Positions 24,988 through 35,479 of a stretch of 64,000 nt of DNA are shown in pieces (the first letter of the stretch is position 1; each line of letters opens with the position of its first letter). Under the pieces are notes generated by a model that was not told the origin of the DNA, did not search any database, and saw only the letters and a list, made by a program, of their open reading frames with translations. Where the stretch lies: positions 10,545,730 through 10,609,729 of the forward strand of contig CAIIXF020000007.1 in assembly GCA_903813345.2 (NCBI GenBank), read 5' to 3'. The stretch comes from Owenia fusiformis. Lineage: Eukaryota > Annelida > Polychaeta > Sabellida > Oweniidae. The translations under genes and the position numbers were made by a program.

Positions 24988-25565
24988 TAATGTATTATTC
25001 CTTAGCATGCAAGTATGCAAATAGTACTTTATGTAAGCATAGTGACGCGTTTTCAGATCTAGCCACAAAACATTTAAAGGGACAACAAACTATAGAAGTA
25101 ACCAAAACCCAATGTAATACAAGGAAAACATACAATACTTAGTTGCAGAAAAACTAGATTTTACATCATAGGAGACCTCTATTTGTTCTGAGATATAATT
25201 TTCTCGTGGTGTGATTTTCTTTTACTTTTTGATAAGATCGCAGCTTGGCTGCATGGTAATATATCAACGTTACTCTAAAGATGAATCCTGGAAGTCTAAT
25301 ATTTTCTTTTACTGGACATATTTTCGTTTGTATAATTATCAGACACATAAGGATTATATGAAAATTGATCCACTTAAACTGATAATATTCAAGCGTGTTG
25401 AACACACTAATTCATGACAATATACTTCATTCATAAACTTCATTAATTTGAATTGAACACTATTGATTATGGACAATTATATCATTTCTAAATAAGTTGA
25501 TTACCGTTAATTACCGAAATGTTAAACAAGGTTTGGTATTTGCCTTAGGAAACATGACAATTCAG

Positions 25566-25572
25566 TATAAAA
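25566..25572 (+). promoter_or_regulatory. TATA box of the Gly/Tyr-rich protein gene
   Basis: TATAAAA lies about 30 bp before a probable transcription start near 25595-25600. From there a noncoding first exon runs to 25626, where a GTAAGC donor begins. Confidence 0.65.
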
Positions 25573-25905
25573 TCCAGACGGTACACAGATTTAACATTCA
25601 CTACATTTGGTTCGATCCGATATAAGGTAAGCATATAATATCATGTGATTTCAAACAATATTTATTGCATTACCTACTGCAGAGTCTAGTTATAAACTAC
25701 AACGAAGCTCTCTTTTAGGAAACGAAGTCAAACAAATGCAAAGGGTATTATTTAAAAAAATGTTCTCTCAAATACAATAGCATATGTTGAATTGTAAAAC
25801 ATGCATTTTTTTGTAATTGATCTGATAAAAAGTGATCGAACTATAAAAACTTTTAAATTAACAGTAAAAAATTATTTTGACTTGTTTGCAGAATCTTATT
25901 ACATA

Positions 25906-26286
25906 ATGCTCAAGTTTGTGTGCCTCTTCGCCCTTGTGGCCATTGCCTGTGCTGCTCCTCGTAGCTACGAATACGGAGATGACGAGAACCGTGATGGTGT
26001 CCCAGACTCACTTGATGCCAACCGTGATGGCAAAGTAGACTATGGTTATGGATATGCCAGAAATGGCTATGGATACGGAAGCTATGGATACCAGGCCCAT
26101 GGTTACGGATACGTCCCATATGGAGATGGCTACCCATATGCCAATGTTGGACCCAACGGAGCTGTTGTCAAGTCCCCATCTGGTCTGATTGTTGGTGACA
26201 ATGGTGGTTACATTGATGCCCAGACCGGAAAAGTTGTTGGACCCAACGGATATGTCGCTCCCCAGGGATACGAATACGGATATTAA
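25906..26286 (+). CDS. Small secreted Gly/Tyr-rich protein with Asp-rich loops
   Basis: The 126-aa product starts with a clear signal peptide (MLKFVCLFALVAIACAAP) and is therefore secreted. The mature part has two consecutive D-x-N-R-D-G motifs (DENRDGVPD and DANRDGKVD, residues about 26-45), like the calcium-binding loops of EF-hand or thrombospondin type 3 repeats. A YGYG-rich low-complexity stretch follows, then a GPNG/SPSGLIVGDNGG/DAQTGKVVGPNG segment, and the protein ends EYGY. The ATG at 25906 was chosen because a splice acceptor (TTGTTTGCAG) ends at about 25891 and the signal peptide starts here. The longer frame from 25801 crosses that intron. A donor (GTAAGT) directly after the stop and an acceptor near 26487 indicate a 3' UTR intron, and AATAAA is at 26600. 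An extracellular matrix or biomineral role is a guess from composition only. Confidence 0.82.
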   Translation: MLKFVCLFALVAIACAAPRSYEYGDDENRDGVPDSLDANRDGKVDYGYGYARNGYGYGSYGYQAHGYGYVPYGDGYPYANVGPNGAVVKSPSGLIVGDNGGYIDAQTGKVVGPNGYVAPQGYEYGY

Positions 26287-26599
26287 AGTAAGTAATTAGT
26301 ACTGATCAGCATTCAAACATGTAATTTACAGTACTTTTCTGTTTTGCATAGCTAAGATAAAAAATATTGTTGTGAGAAAAATATGTTATACTAGCTTGTT
26401 TATATGAACATACACCATTTTTCATGCATGGATGTTTTAAAAAATTAAAAACAAATGGATACTATTGCATCGTTTTACCTTTTCAGCTTCTTCAATATCA
26501 TAGACGGGAAGACAGTGCCATGCTAATTACTGTGCAACTGACCTAGTTAGAATTTTACAAAATACTAAGTTACATTTACTGTAATATAGTTATTTAGAT

Positions 26600-26605
26600 A
26601 ATAAA
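26600..26605 (+). other. Polyadenylation signal of the Gly/Tyr-rich protein gene
   Basis: AATAAA about 115 bp into the presumed last 3' UTR exon, which starts near 26488. Confidence 0.6.
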
Positions 26606-26633
26606 AACTAAAACCAATATAATATATTTTGGT

Positions 26634-26704
26634 TTAATTCAACTTTTCTACCTTCCCTGTCTGGGTATCGATGTAAACACCATTGTCTCCATCTGTCATG
26701 TCTG
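26634..26704 (-). pseudogene. Inverted fragment of a Gly/Tyr-rich protein paralogue
   Basis: On the minus strand this short stretch reads DGDNGVYIDTQTGKVEK, then two residues and a stop. It closely matches GDNGGYIDAQTGKVV in the gene 350 bp upstream on the other strand. A stop codon occurs in frame just before it, although a TTGTAG acceptor could start an exon there. It is either the last exon of an otherwise lost inverted paralogue or a fragment left by an inverted duplication. Confidence 0.65.
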
Positions 26705-26709
26705 TTGAA

Positions 26710-27600
26710 TTCTACAATAATTGTTCTGGCTTTGTGTTATAAATAGCTTGTTTCACATAAAGTCAAAGATAATTCACATATATTGGATTAAGAAACGGGT
26801 TATCCCCAGTGTCCGACAAATTGCAAATTCCTTTCAAGACATATTTTCTTAGTCTAATTTATTACCAGGTGTCAAATAAATTATTTTGGCTGACTGGCTA
26901 TGGGATTCACGCTTATATTTGAAGGCAATTCAGAGAAGTCATATTGAGGAAACGTTTCCGATTTGTTGGTAATTTCATTAGGTTATTTAAATTGGTTTAG
27001 GAACTGTCATCATCGCTTTGAATGACAAAACGTATACATTAATGCATATTTAGTCTATGGCGATGAACCATATCCGACTCGTTTGTAACTTCTTTAGATT
27101 ATTTAGGTTGGTTTGAAAATTGACATCATCGCTCTTGTAATCGAGTGGGTACATCGTGACCTAAACTAAGATATGGTTACATAAGAGCCTTGGTAGATAT
27201 AATGAGTGGCATTAACGATGGATGCCATAGGTTTTCCCAATGTATTTACAATGCACGAAATTCAATTATAGAAACTGATAAATGTGAAAAATAGCAGTCT
27301 ACATTCTTTACTTCTAAACAGAGAGAGTAAGGTTTTAACAATAACAATATGTATATCATATCTTTCCTACATTAAGATATGAACTCGATGTGCAGACGTT
27401 CAGATATTCCGTGTAAAGCATACTTCTTACAACCTTAGGAGGAAGACATCAACTAACTGACACTTATAGTTAAAAAGTAAAACCAGATTCATAGGTTGAT
27501 GTTTAATTGAAAAGGTTAAGAGATCCAATGCAAGAACTTGCTTTTCACTGTTTTTCATAATGTACATGCGACATAGATCACATTTATTTCGCCATGCCTG
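26710..27600. other. Intergenic stretch before receptor 2
   Basis: A direct repeat of about 70 bp is partly visible (around 26950-27010 and 27065-27125, sharing the phrases TTTAGATTATTTA-like and TGTCATCATCGCT-like). No gene is supported. Confidence 0.4.
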
Positions 27601-27636
27601 AAAATGGATTAAATATCGAATGGAAACAACAGTACA

Positions 27637-28734
27637 ATGGTTGACTCTGTAAGCACTAATTTTACAAAATACGACAATTTGTCGGGATTCAAAGCTAAAA
27701 ACAGAATGCTCGAAGATCTGGAAAAATGTCACGACGAAGATAACTATCAAACGTCTTATCTCACGTTTAGAATAACAGTTGATGTAATCATCGTTGGTAT
27801 ACTTTGTATATTTGGCCTTTTAGGAAACATTATTTCCATGGTTGTGATGAGAAGTGATAAAATAACGTCAGCCAAGACAACACGATTTCTTTTACAGGGG
27901 CTATCCGTAAGTGACAGCAGTTTTCTCATCATGGCCTTCATTAGCGCAACTCTGAGGGGCATCATGAAGTACACAAACTGGGGCGACCCATTTCACGGAC
28001 GTTATCACCATATGTACCGCTATATTTGGGCTTTGTCAGCAATTGCCCGATTGTTAGCTGTCAATTTTGTCGTTTTGGTGACTATTGAACGCTACATAGC
28101 AACGTGTCACCCTCTAAATGTTAAAGTATGGTGTACATTAAAGAGAATCCGTATAACAGCGACAATAACCGTACTTGCATCAATGTTATTAAATATTCCA
28201 AGATTTTTCGATTTGAATCCTGTTGCTTACAATTATAATTGCACAGATATCGTCCATGTCGGTGGATATGCAGATTATCTGGAGCTAAATGGTATGTTCT
28301 ACTCTGTAATATATGTAACCGTCGTTTACTATACCGCCGATGTCATTATACCTCTTACCATCCTCCTTATACTCAACGCTAAAATTATTACAACTCTCAA
28401 AAGGAACTTCAATGCAGTTACAAGATTGGGATCTAGTATCAGCCAAAGAGCTGCAGAGAAGGCACAGGCGAAAGAGAAGAGTATTACTATGATGTGTTTT
28501 GTTGTCGTGGTGGTGTTCATTATATGCCAGACCCCCGCATTTGCTTGTAATATTGTATACACTCTCTATGCCTTCGGGGTGAATATGCCAGATAGAAACA
28601 TAATGACGTACTGGTATTCCATAGGGACGGCATTAATTGTGTTGAATTCAGCAACAAACATTGGCATCTATTTTGTATTTTCAAAACAATTTAGACGGGT
28701 ACTTAGACATGAATATCTGTCATGCATAAAGTGA
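27637..28734 (+). CDS. FMRFamide-receptor-like GPCR, paralogue 2, tail truncated
   Basis: A 365-aa class A GPCR, strongly similar to its two neighbours through all seven membrane segments (LSVSDSSFL in TM2, TIERYIATCHPLNVK after TM3, NIPRFFD after TM4, CQTPAF in TM6, NIGIY in TM7). The N-terminus is shorter, with one clear glycosylation site (NFT). The frame stops right after LSCIK, where paralogue 1 continues with Cys and about 45 more tail residues. The nucleotides downstream (28735-28840) still align with the lost tail. The start is a true ATG at 27637 in the same relative position as in the other genes. The receptor core looks intact, so it may signal but would lack tail phosphorylation and palmitoylation sites. 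Expression and ligand are unknown. Confidence 0.88.
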   Translation: MVDSVSTNFTKYDNLSGFKAKNRMLEDLEKCHDEDNYQTSYLTFRITVDVIIVGILCIFGLLGNIISMVVMRSDKITSAKTTRFLLQGLSVSDSSFLIMAFISATLRGIMKYTNWGDPFHGRYHHMYRYIWALSAIARLLAVNFVVLVTIERYIATCHPLNVKVWCTLKRIRITATITVLASMLLNIPRFFDLNPVAYNYNCTDIVHVGGYADYLELNGMFYSVIYVTVVYYTADVIIPLTILLILNAKIITTLKRNFNAVTRLGSSISQRAAEKAQAKEKSITMMCFVVVVVFIICQTPAFACNIVYTLYAFGVNMPDRNIMTYWYSIGTALIVLNSATNIGIYFVFSKQFRRVLRHEYLSCIK

Positions 28735-28840
28735 AATTTAGTTTAGTAAAAGGTTTGAAGAAATAGTCAGCAATCTACGCAATGTACATCCTTCTATCTT
28801 TGGAATTAAAACACCCAAGAGACTACGATTGTTGTATATT
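28735..28840 (+). pseudogene. Decayed tail-coding sequence of receptor 2
   Basis: The sequence AGTAAAAGGTTTGAAGAAA, then TCAGCAATCTACGCAATGTA and AAGAGACTACGATTGTTG, follows the order of the C-terminal coding sequence of receptor 1 (SSKKFEKSQQSTQ... and RETMIV) with indels and stops. It now forms part of the 3' UTR. Confidence 0.75.
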
Positions 28841-28849
28841 AAATTAACG

Positions 28850-30500
28850 AGTGTCTCTTTGTCAATACAAATCTTCATTATTAGTAATATTTCCATTGGC
28901 AATGAAAATTATTCACAAAGAAAGTGTTGACAATTAGAAAAGAATTATAGAAATTATTTTAAAAAGTTTAAGCCTTGAGAACCCAAGAAGAACGTGGCTG
29001 ATGTAACCCAGTCCAACCGTGAATGACCCTAATCCATAGGCTATTTATCTAAAATTGTATAAACTCATATCTGAACACTAAATTATTCTCTAAAATCTCC
29101 TACAGACATTGTGTACCATGCACTATGTTTTCACGTTTGTTGCTTGACAACAGATAAACATATTGATGTAAAATAGATATATTTGCAAAGACGTCTAGAT
29201 CGATCTTTTCTTTGAAACAATATTTTGGTTTATTTCATCCTTCATTCAAATGACTTCATTTATTACTCAATTCACTTTATGGAAAGAAGTGAAATACCCT
29301 TGGACCAAAGATGCTTTACATATTTGGGTAATTTTGGCTTTTGAACTAGTTCTACGTGACAGTTATTTAAAGCCCTTGGTGCTATTCTAAAACCAATCCT
29401 GATTTTCCGTATTTCCTAATTGTACAGCATAACTTCTTTGATAGGATATACTGGTGGGTGGATTTTCTTGGAAAATTGTTTTTAATTATGACCTATTGAG
29501 TTGTGGAAATCTGAGTGACATCAATCGATCATGATATTTCACAATAAATTCACAAAATCGAGAAGTCCCAGATTAGAAACATACTATCAAGGATAATTTG
29601 GTAAGAAAAGCATTTTGAAATTTTGTTTTTACGACAATGTTCTTTTCATGTATTAGTATATTGCAACGAACATACGACAAACGAGTAAATGGCGAAATCA
29701 GTATAACATAAACTTAAAGTTGAAGACCTGTCGATAACCTCCAACGTCTTTATTATGCACAACCTACTCGAGTAGAGTTCTTAACTAAAAGATCTTACCT
29801 ACTTGACTAAATAACTGATAAACCGATAAATTTTGGAGAATACGAGAAACATATAACCTGTAAAAGTACAAATTACACATGATGATCAAATTGCAAAAAC
29901 AAGGATCGATGATCATGCAGTTCCCTTTGTAGCAGACGAAGTTATTCATTTCTAAAGAGATAACACGAGGTTTAATGGATAATGTACACACATTTACCTC
30001 ATTTATTATGTAATTAAGATAGCAAAATACTTGTTATTGTGATAAAGGACTTTCTTAAATAAGACTTACACAGATCTAAATGATCCGCTACACCAGATAC
30101 ATGTACTAACATCGATAAGCTACTTAAATAAAATCAATCCATTAGAATAATAGTTCAACTGGCATAATTACCTAACGTTAAGAAAAATAATATTGACTTA
30201 TTATTTGATGTTAAATGTGTGAGGATAATTTGGACGGTTGAATCCAAGGACGTTACAAACTCAAGGTAGGAAATGACCTCTTAAAAGATAAAACTACCAC
30301 CAATGGATCTTTTAGCATAAGAAAGAAGGAATTTGATTTGGAAAATAATATTTTGTAACAAGATGTGTGGAGATTCTAGAACGTAGGATTGCATAACATA
30401 ACAACCAGCATAGAAACAGATTGTATTCATATCCATGAATATACATACTTTATAACCGTGTCTGAAGTGTGCTCAAAAACAGTGCGATTTTGGCAAATAA
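28850..30500. other. Intergenic stretch between receptors 2 and 3
   Basis: No gene, tandem repeat or transposon end was recognised. The last 100 bp before receptor 3 resemble the 5' flank of receptor 1 (AACATTGAT / AACATCGAA ... GGATACTA), consistent with duplication including the leader. Confidence 0.5.
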
Positions 30501-30541
30501 ATATTGAATCGACAGAACTAAACATTGATCTGCTGGATACT

Positions 30542-31762
30542 ATGATGGGGGTCTCGGATATCAAACGTTTTAATGCTACAATTGCTTATGATACGAGAGT
30601 ATTGGATATTATCAACAATACGATAGAATCAAAAGAATGCAAGCCCGAAGAAAATTACCAAGAGTTTTACGTAACGTTTAGAATAACAGTCGATGTCTTC
30701 ATTGTTGGTATACTTTGCACATTTGGCCTTTTAGGAAACATTATTTCCATGGTTGTGATTAAGAGTGGAAAAATAACGTCAGCCAAGACAACACGATTTC
30801 TTTTACAGGGGTTATCCGTAAGTGACAGCAGTTTTCTCATCATGGCCTTCATTAGCTCAACCATGAGGGGCATCATGAAGTACACTGACTGGGGTGACCC
30901 ATTTCACGGACATTATCCCCATATGTATCGCTACATTTGGGCATTATTGGCAATTGCCCGATTGTTAGCTGTCAATTTTGTCGTTTTGGTGACTATTGAA
31001 CGCTACATAGCAACGTGTCACCCTCTAAATGTTAAGGTATGGTGTACGTTAAAGAGAATCCGTATTGCAGCGACTATTACAGTACTTGTATCAATATTAT
31101 TTAATACTCCGAGATTTTTCGCGTTGAACCCAGTTAGATATGATAACTGCACTGAGATGTTTGTAGCGGGTGGATATGCAGAATATCTGGAGAAAAATGG
31201 TATGTTCTACTCAATGGCTTACGTAACAGTCATCTATTATACTGCGAATTATATAATACCTCTTACTACACTGCTTATTCTCAATGCTAAAATCATCAAG
31301 TCCCTCAAAGGAGGTTTCAAGGGGGCGAAGGCACAGCGATCTAGTCACAGTCAGAGAGCTGCAGAGAAGTTACAGGCGAACGAGAAAAGCACCACTATAA
31401 TGTTATGTGTCGTAGTGGTTGTATTTATCATTTGTCAGACACCTGCATTTGCCACGAGTGTTGTATACACGATTTATTCATTTGGGGTCAACATGCCTGA
31501 CAGGGACATGATGAGGTATTGGTATTCCATAGGAACGACATTAGGTGTGCTGAATTCAGCAATTAACTTTGTTATTTATTTTCTATTTTCAAAACAATTT
31601 AGGCAAGTTTTGATGGAATATGTGTCACGTATTAAATGCAATCTAGGTAAACTTTTCCGTTCGAGTAAACGGTTTGAATTGACCCCTTTACAAAATACAT
31701 CTTCATACGCTATTGAACGTTATCTGTCAAACTCAAGCACCCGAGAGACTAAAATTGTGTAG
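30542..31762 (+). CDS. FMRFamide-receptor-like GPCR, paralogue 3
   Basis: A 406-aa class A peptide GPCR and tandem duplicate of receptors 1 and 2. It has N-terminal glycosylation sites (NAT, NNT), TM1 with LLGNIISMVV, TM2 with LSVSDSSFL, ERY plus CHPLNVK at the end of TM3, NTPRFFA after TM4, a DNC in extracellular loop 2, CQTPAF in TM6 and NFVIY in TM7. The tail (RSSKRFELTPLQNT...RYLSNSSTRETKIV) matches that of receptor 1 at its end, so this copy is full length. The open frame extends upstream to 30389 only through a TTG. The first ATGs are at 30542 and 30545, and the second aligns with the receptor 1 start. The missing TM3 Cys (Tyr instead) is shared with the other two. Confidence 0.9.
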   Translation: MMGVSDIKRFNATIAYDTRVLDIINNTIESKECKPEENYQEFYVTFRITVDVFIVGILCTFGLLGNIISMVVIKSGKITSAKTTRFLLQGLSVSDSSFLIMAFISSTMRGIMKYTDWGDPFHGHYPHMYRYIWALLAIARLLAVNFVVLVTIERYIATCHPLNVKVWCTLKRIRIAATITVLVSILFNTPRFFALNPVRYDNCTEMFVAGGYAEYLEKNGMFYSMAYVTVIYYTANYIIPLTTLLILNAKIIKSLKGGFKGAKAQRSSHSQRAAEKLQANEKSTTIMLCVVVVVFIICQTPAFATSVVYTIYSFGVNMPDRDMMRYWYSIGTTLGVLNSAINFVIYFLFSKQFRQVLMEYVSRIKCNLGKLFRSSKRFELTPLQNTSSYAIERYLSNSSTRETKIV

Positions 31763-31764
31763 TT

Positions 31765-32735
31765 ATCTTTTACTTTCGAGTGGAATTTCTTTATTCTTTT
31801 CCTCCTTTTCTTCCTCTCTTTCCTTCTCCCCATTCACACTTGTCTCACCTTCTTTCGTATATGTCGTCCTTCGTTCCATCTATCTTTAACCAGTGTAGGC
31901 CCTACAACAACAGTAGTTTCAAGTTATTATGAACATTGCACTTTGTTGACTGTATATAGATGTAAACCTTCTGTGTGTCATGAACAGCTTCACAAAATCC
32001 TTGCCTGTGCCATTAAAGATGTTATAAAATTACATTCAGAATAATAAGCTTGTAATTAGCTTTGACTACAAAGCTAGTAATATATTCACACAAAACAACG
32101 TTTATTAAGGCGAAACTGTCAACCTCAAAATTTGAAAATATGATGACGTCTATAATTTTATTAGTTGGACTTAAACATTACCCTTTGAAAAATTGATGAA
32201 AATAGCCCAGAACCATGCAATAATTGGCTCAATCAAAGAGTGAACAACTCTTTTTTGAGGCTAGGGGTCTATATTTATTTACCAAATTGTTTTTAAAGGC
32301 ATATTTATTCCCAACGAATGTCATTTGAAAATCATGTCACGCGACGTAAAAGTTCTGAAAACGAAATCAGTTTTGCCTCGAGAACAGGCACTTGCTGAAT
32401 TTATACCCCCGATATCATTATAATATGAACTTTAGGAAGTGTTGGTGCCCTTGATAGATATAAATTTAATCGAGTAAAACGGTTTTATTACATCTTTAAT
32501 TTCATAATTTTAAACGCTTTATTCATTTTACACCATGTTACTTTTTCGTTCAGTTTTCTAAATAAAGTAAGAATTACACCACATGACTTTTTGGTACTAA
32601 GAATATCTGTTCGTTGTCATATTACACCTATCAGTTCTAGTAAATGATATAACTACTACTGATTCAAAGAAAAATCTATAGCGGCTCGACCTGACGTTAA
32701 AGGTCTGTCTTATCTTTACACCACACTTACAAGAA
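31765..32735. other. Intergenic stretch with a pyrimidine-rich tract
   Basis: A CT-rich tract (31785-31880) follows receptor 3 and probably lies in its 3' UTR. No gene is visible in the remainder. Confidence 0.45.
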
Positions 32736-32739
32736 CACA

Positions 32740-33370
32740 ATTTGTGTATGTAAGTACATTTATGGCCACCGGGTCCAAACATGCCATGTTCTGCCATGTT
32801 GCCAAGTGGTAATATCTACAAGATGCAGTCACTTGGCATATACTTGTTTGTAACATGGCAATATTTTAGCAAGTACCTTTCTGACAAGATGCTACTGGTC
32901 TAGCATGTGAAAGACAGAGCAACTGGCTCAACATGGCATGTTGAATGTGCAAGTGATAATTCAAGATTTATTCTAGATTGGAACATGTACTATTTTGGTT
33001 GGACATGGCATCTTGTTTTAGCATGTGTACATGTATCAGAATTTGTGAGTACTGCCATGTTCGCATGTTGGATGTGCATGTTGATTTATACATGTTGCAT
33101 TGGCATACTTGCCATCTTATATTTGCATGTGTGCCAAGTACCTTGATTCAAGTGATCCCAAGTTCACAACTTACCAAGTACAGCATGTTGTCATGTGATA
33201 AATATGGCTATTGGCTGTAGCATGGCATGTTGGATGTCCATGTTATAATAATGTCTGTTAATGCTCAACATGGTTCCACTTGCCATCTTGTATTAGCATC
33301 TGTACCATGTACCAGAAATGTTGGTGGTGCCATGTGTGCATGTTGCCAAGTTCAACAGACATAGTCATTT
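32740..33370. repeat. Degenerate CATG-rich repeat block
   Basis: Words such as ACATGGCA, CATGTTG, ACTTGGCA and CAAGATGC recur without strict period. The same vocabulary builds the regular 91-bp array at 37160-38215, so this looks like an old, scrambled relative of it. Open frames here are a by-product. Confidence 0.6.
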
Positions 33371-33639
33371 ATTGATCCTGGCAATGATCTTTAATTCATA
33401 CATTGTATATGTGTTGGATGAACATTGTGTCAATGATACATCACACTGATATTTTACATTTTCTTATGCTGTATTTAAAACTTGACTCATAACTTATATT
33501 TTTGCATTTGTCATGTTGTTTACATTTTGTATTTTGTAGTTAGTTTAGTCTAAGTTATTTTTGTATATTGTACATTGTACTGACTAATATGTCATTGTGA
33601 TGACATCTGAGTCAATAAAAGATGTACGTGAACCGTGAA

Positions 33640-35475
33640 CGCTGCTCCTGCCAAGTGGACACTTTATCATTAGGGTTTGGTATGTGATCACCGCTCCTGC
33701 CAAGTTGACCCTGTATCATTAGGGTCTGGTACGCAATCGCAGCTCCTGCCAAGTTGACCTCGTATCATTAGGGTCTGGTACACGAATGCCGCTCCTGCCA
33801 AGTGGACCCTCTATCATTAGGGTCTGGGACACGATCGCCGCTCCTGCAAAGTGGTTCCTGTATCATTAGGGTCTGGTACGTGTCCTGTGTCCTCAGTGGG
33901 TAGGTCAGGGTTAGGTAATCATTTAAAACCCCATCTGGTTTAATAGGGTTGGTTAGGGTGGGTTGAGGTTACGGTTTAAACTCATTTCACTTTGCAGGAG
34001 CGGCGTTCATGTGCCAGACCCTTTTGATAGCGATCGCTGCTCCTGCAAAGTGAACCTTGTATCATTAGGGTCTGGTACACGAATGCCGCTCCTGCCAAGT
34101 GGACCCTCTATCATTAGGGTCTGGTACATGATCGCCGCTCCTGCCAAGTGGACCCTGTATCATTAGGGTCTGATACGCGTCCTGTGTCCTCAGTGGGTAG
34201 TTCAGGGTTAGGTAATCATTTAAAAGCCCATCTGGTTTAATAGGGTTGGTTAGGGATAGCTGCTCCTGCTAAGTAGATCCTGTATCATTAGGGTCTGGTA
34301 TGCAAACGCCGCTCCTGCCAAGTGGACCCTGTATCATTAGGGTCTGGTACACAATTGCCGCTCCTGCCAAGTGGATCTTGTATCATTAGGGTCTGGTATG
34401 CGAACGCTGCTCCTGCCAAGTGGACCCTGTATCATTAGGGTCTGGTACGTGTCCTGTGTCCTCAGTGGGTAGGTCAGGGTTAGGTAATCATTTAAAACCC
34501 CATCTGGTTTAATAGGGTTGGTTAGGGTGGGTTGAGGTTACGGTTTAAACTCATTTCACTTTGCAGGAGCGGTGTTCATGTGCCAGACCCTACTGATAGC
34601 GATCGCTGCTCCTGCAAAGTGAACCTTGTATCATTAGGGTCTGGTACACGAATGCCGCTCCTGCCAAGTGGACCCTCTATCATTAGGGTCTGGTACACGA
34701 TCGCCGCTCCTGCCAAGTGGACACTGTATCATTAGGGTCTGGTACACGAATGCCGCTCCTGCCAAGTGGACCCTCTATCATTAGGGTCTGGGACACGATA
34801 GCCGCTCCTGCAAAGTGGTTCCTGTATCATTAGGGTCTGGTACGTGTCCTGTGTCCTCAGTGGGTAGTTCAGGGTTAGGTAATCATTTAAAACCCCATCT
34901 GGTTTAATAGGGTTGGTTAGGGATCGCTGCTCCTGCTAAGTAGATCCTGTATCATTAGGGTCTGGTATGCAAACGCCGCTCCTGCCAAGTGGACCCTGTA
35001 TCATTACTGGTCTGGTACACAATTGCCGCTCCTGCCAAGTGGATCTTGTATCATTAGGGTCTGGTATGCGAACGCTGCTCCTGCCAAGTGGACTCTGTAT
35101 CATTAGGGTCTGGTATGCGATTACCGCTCCTGCCAATTGGACCCTGTATCATTAGGGTCTAGTACGCGTCCTGTGTCCTCAGTGGGTAGGTCAGGGTTAG
35201 GTAATCATTTAAAACTCCATCTGGTTTGATAGGGTTGGGGTTGGTAATTAGGGTTAGGGTTAAGGCTACGGTTAACTCATTTCTCTTTGCAGGAGCGGTG
35301 TTCATGTGCCAGACCCTACTGATAGCGATCGCTGCTCCTGCCAAGTAGACCCTGTATCATTAGGGTCTGGTACGCGTCCTGTGTCCTCAGTGGGTAGGTC
35401 AGGGTTAGGTAATCATTTAAAACTCCATCTGGTTTAATAGGGTTGGGGATGGTTAGGGTTAGGGTTAAGGTTAGA
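33640..35475. repeat. 49-bp satellite with higher-order structure
   Basis: A 49-bp unit containing CGCTCCTGCCAAGTGGACCC and TGTATCATTAGGGTCTGGTA is repeated through the block. Every few units it is interrupted by a spacer starting GTCCTGTGTCCTCAGTGGGT, which ends in inverted partial units at about 33988, 34557 and 35283. A segment including several units and a spacer is duplicated with an offset of about 569 bp. TTAGGGTTAGGGTTA occurs at 35248-35262 and 35453-35467. Each unit can form the small hairpin GACCCT...AGGGTC. Confidence 0.9.
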
Positions 35476-35479
35476 ATTA

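Noticed and set aside
25605-25620. GGTTCGATCC, a tRNA-type B-box
   Set aside because: No A-box or cloverleaf around it. It lies in the noncoding first exon of the Gly/Tyr-rich protein gene.
30389-30541. Extended N-terminus of receptor 3 (and TTG start of receptor 1 at 16948)
   Set aside because: Both extensions begin with TTG. The first ATGs align between the two paralogues at MGVS, so the extensions are leader sequence.
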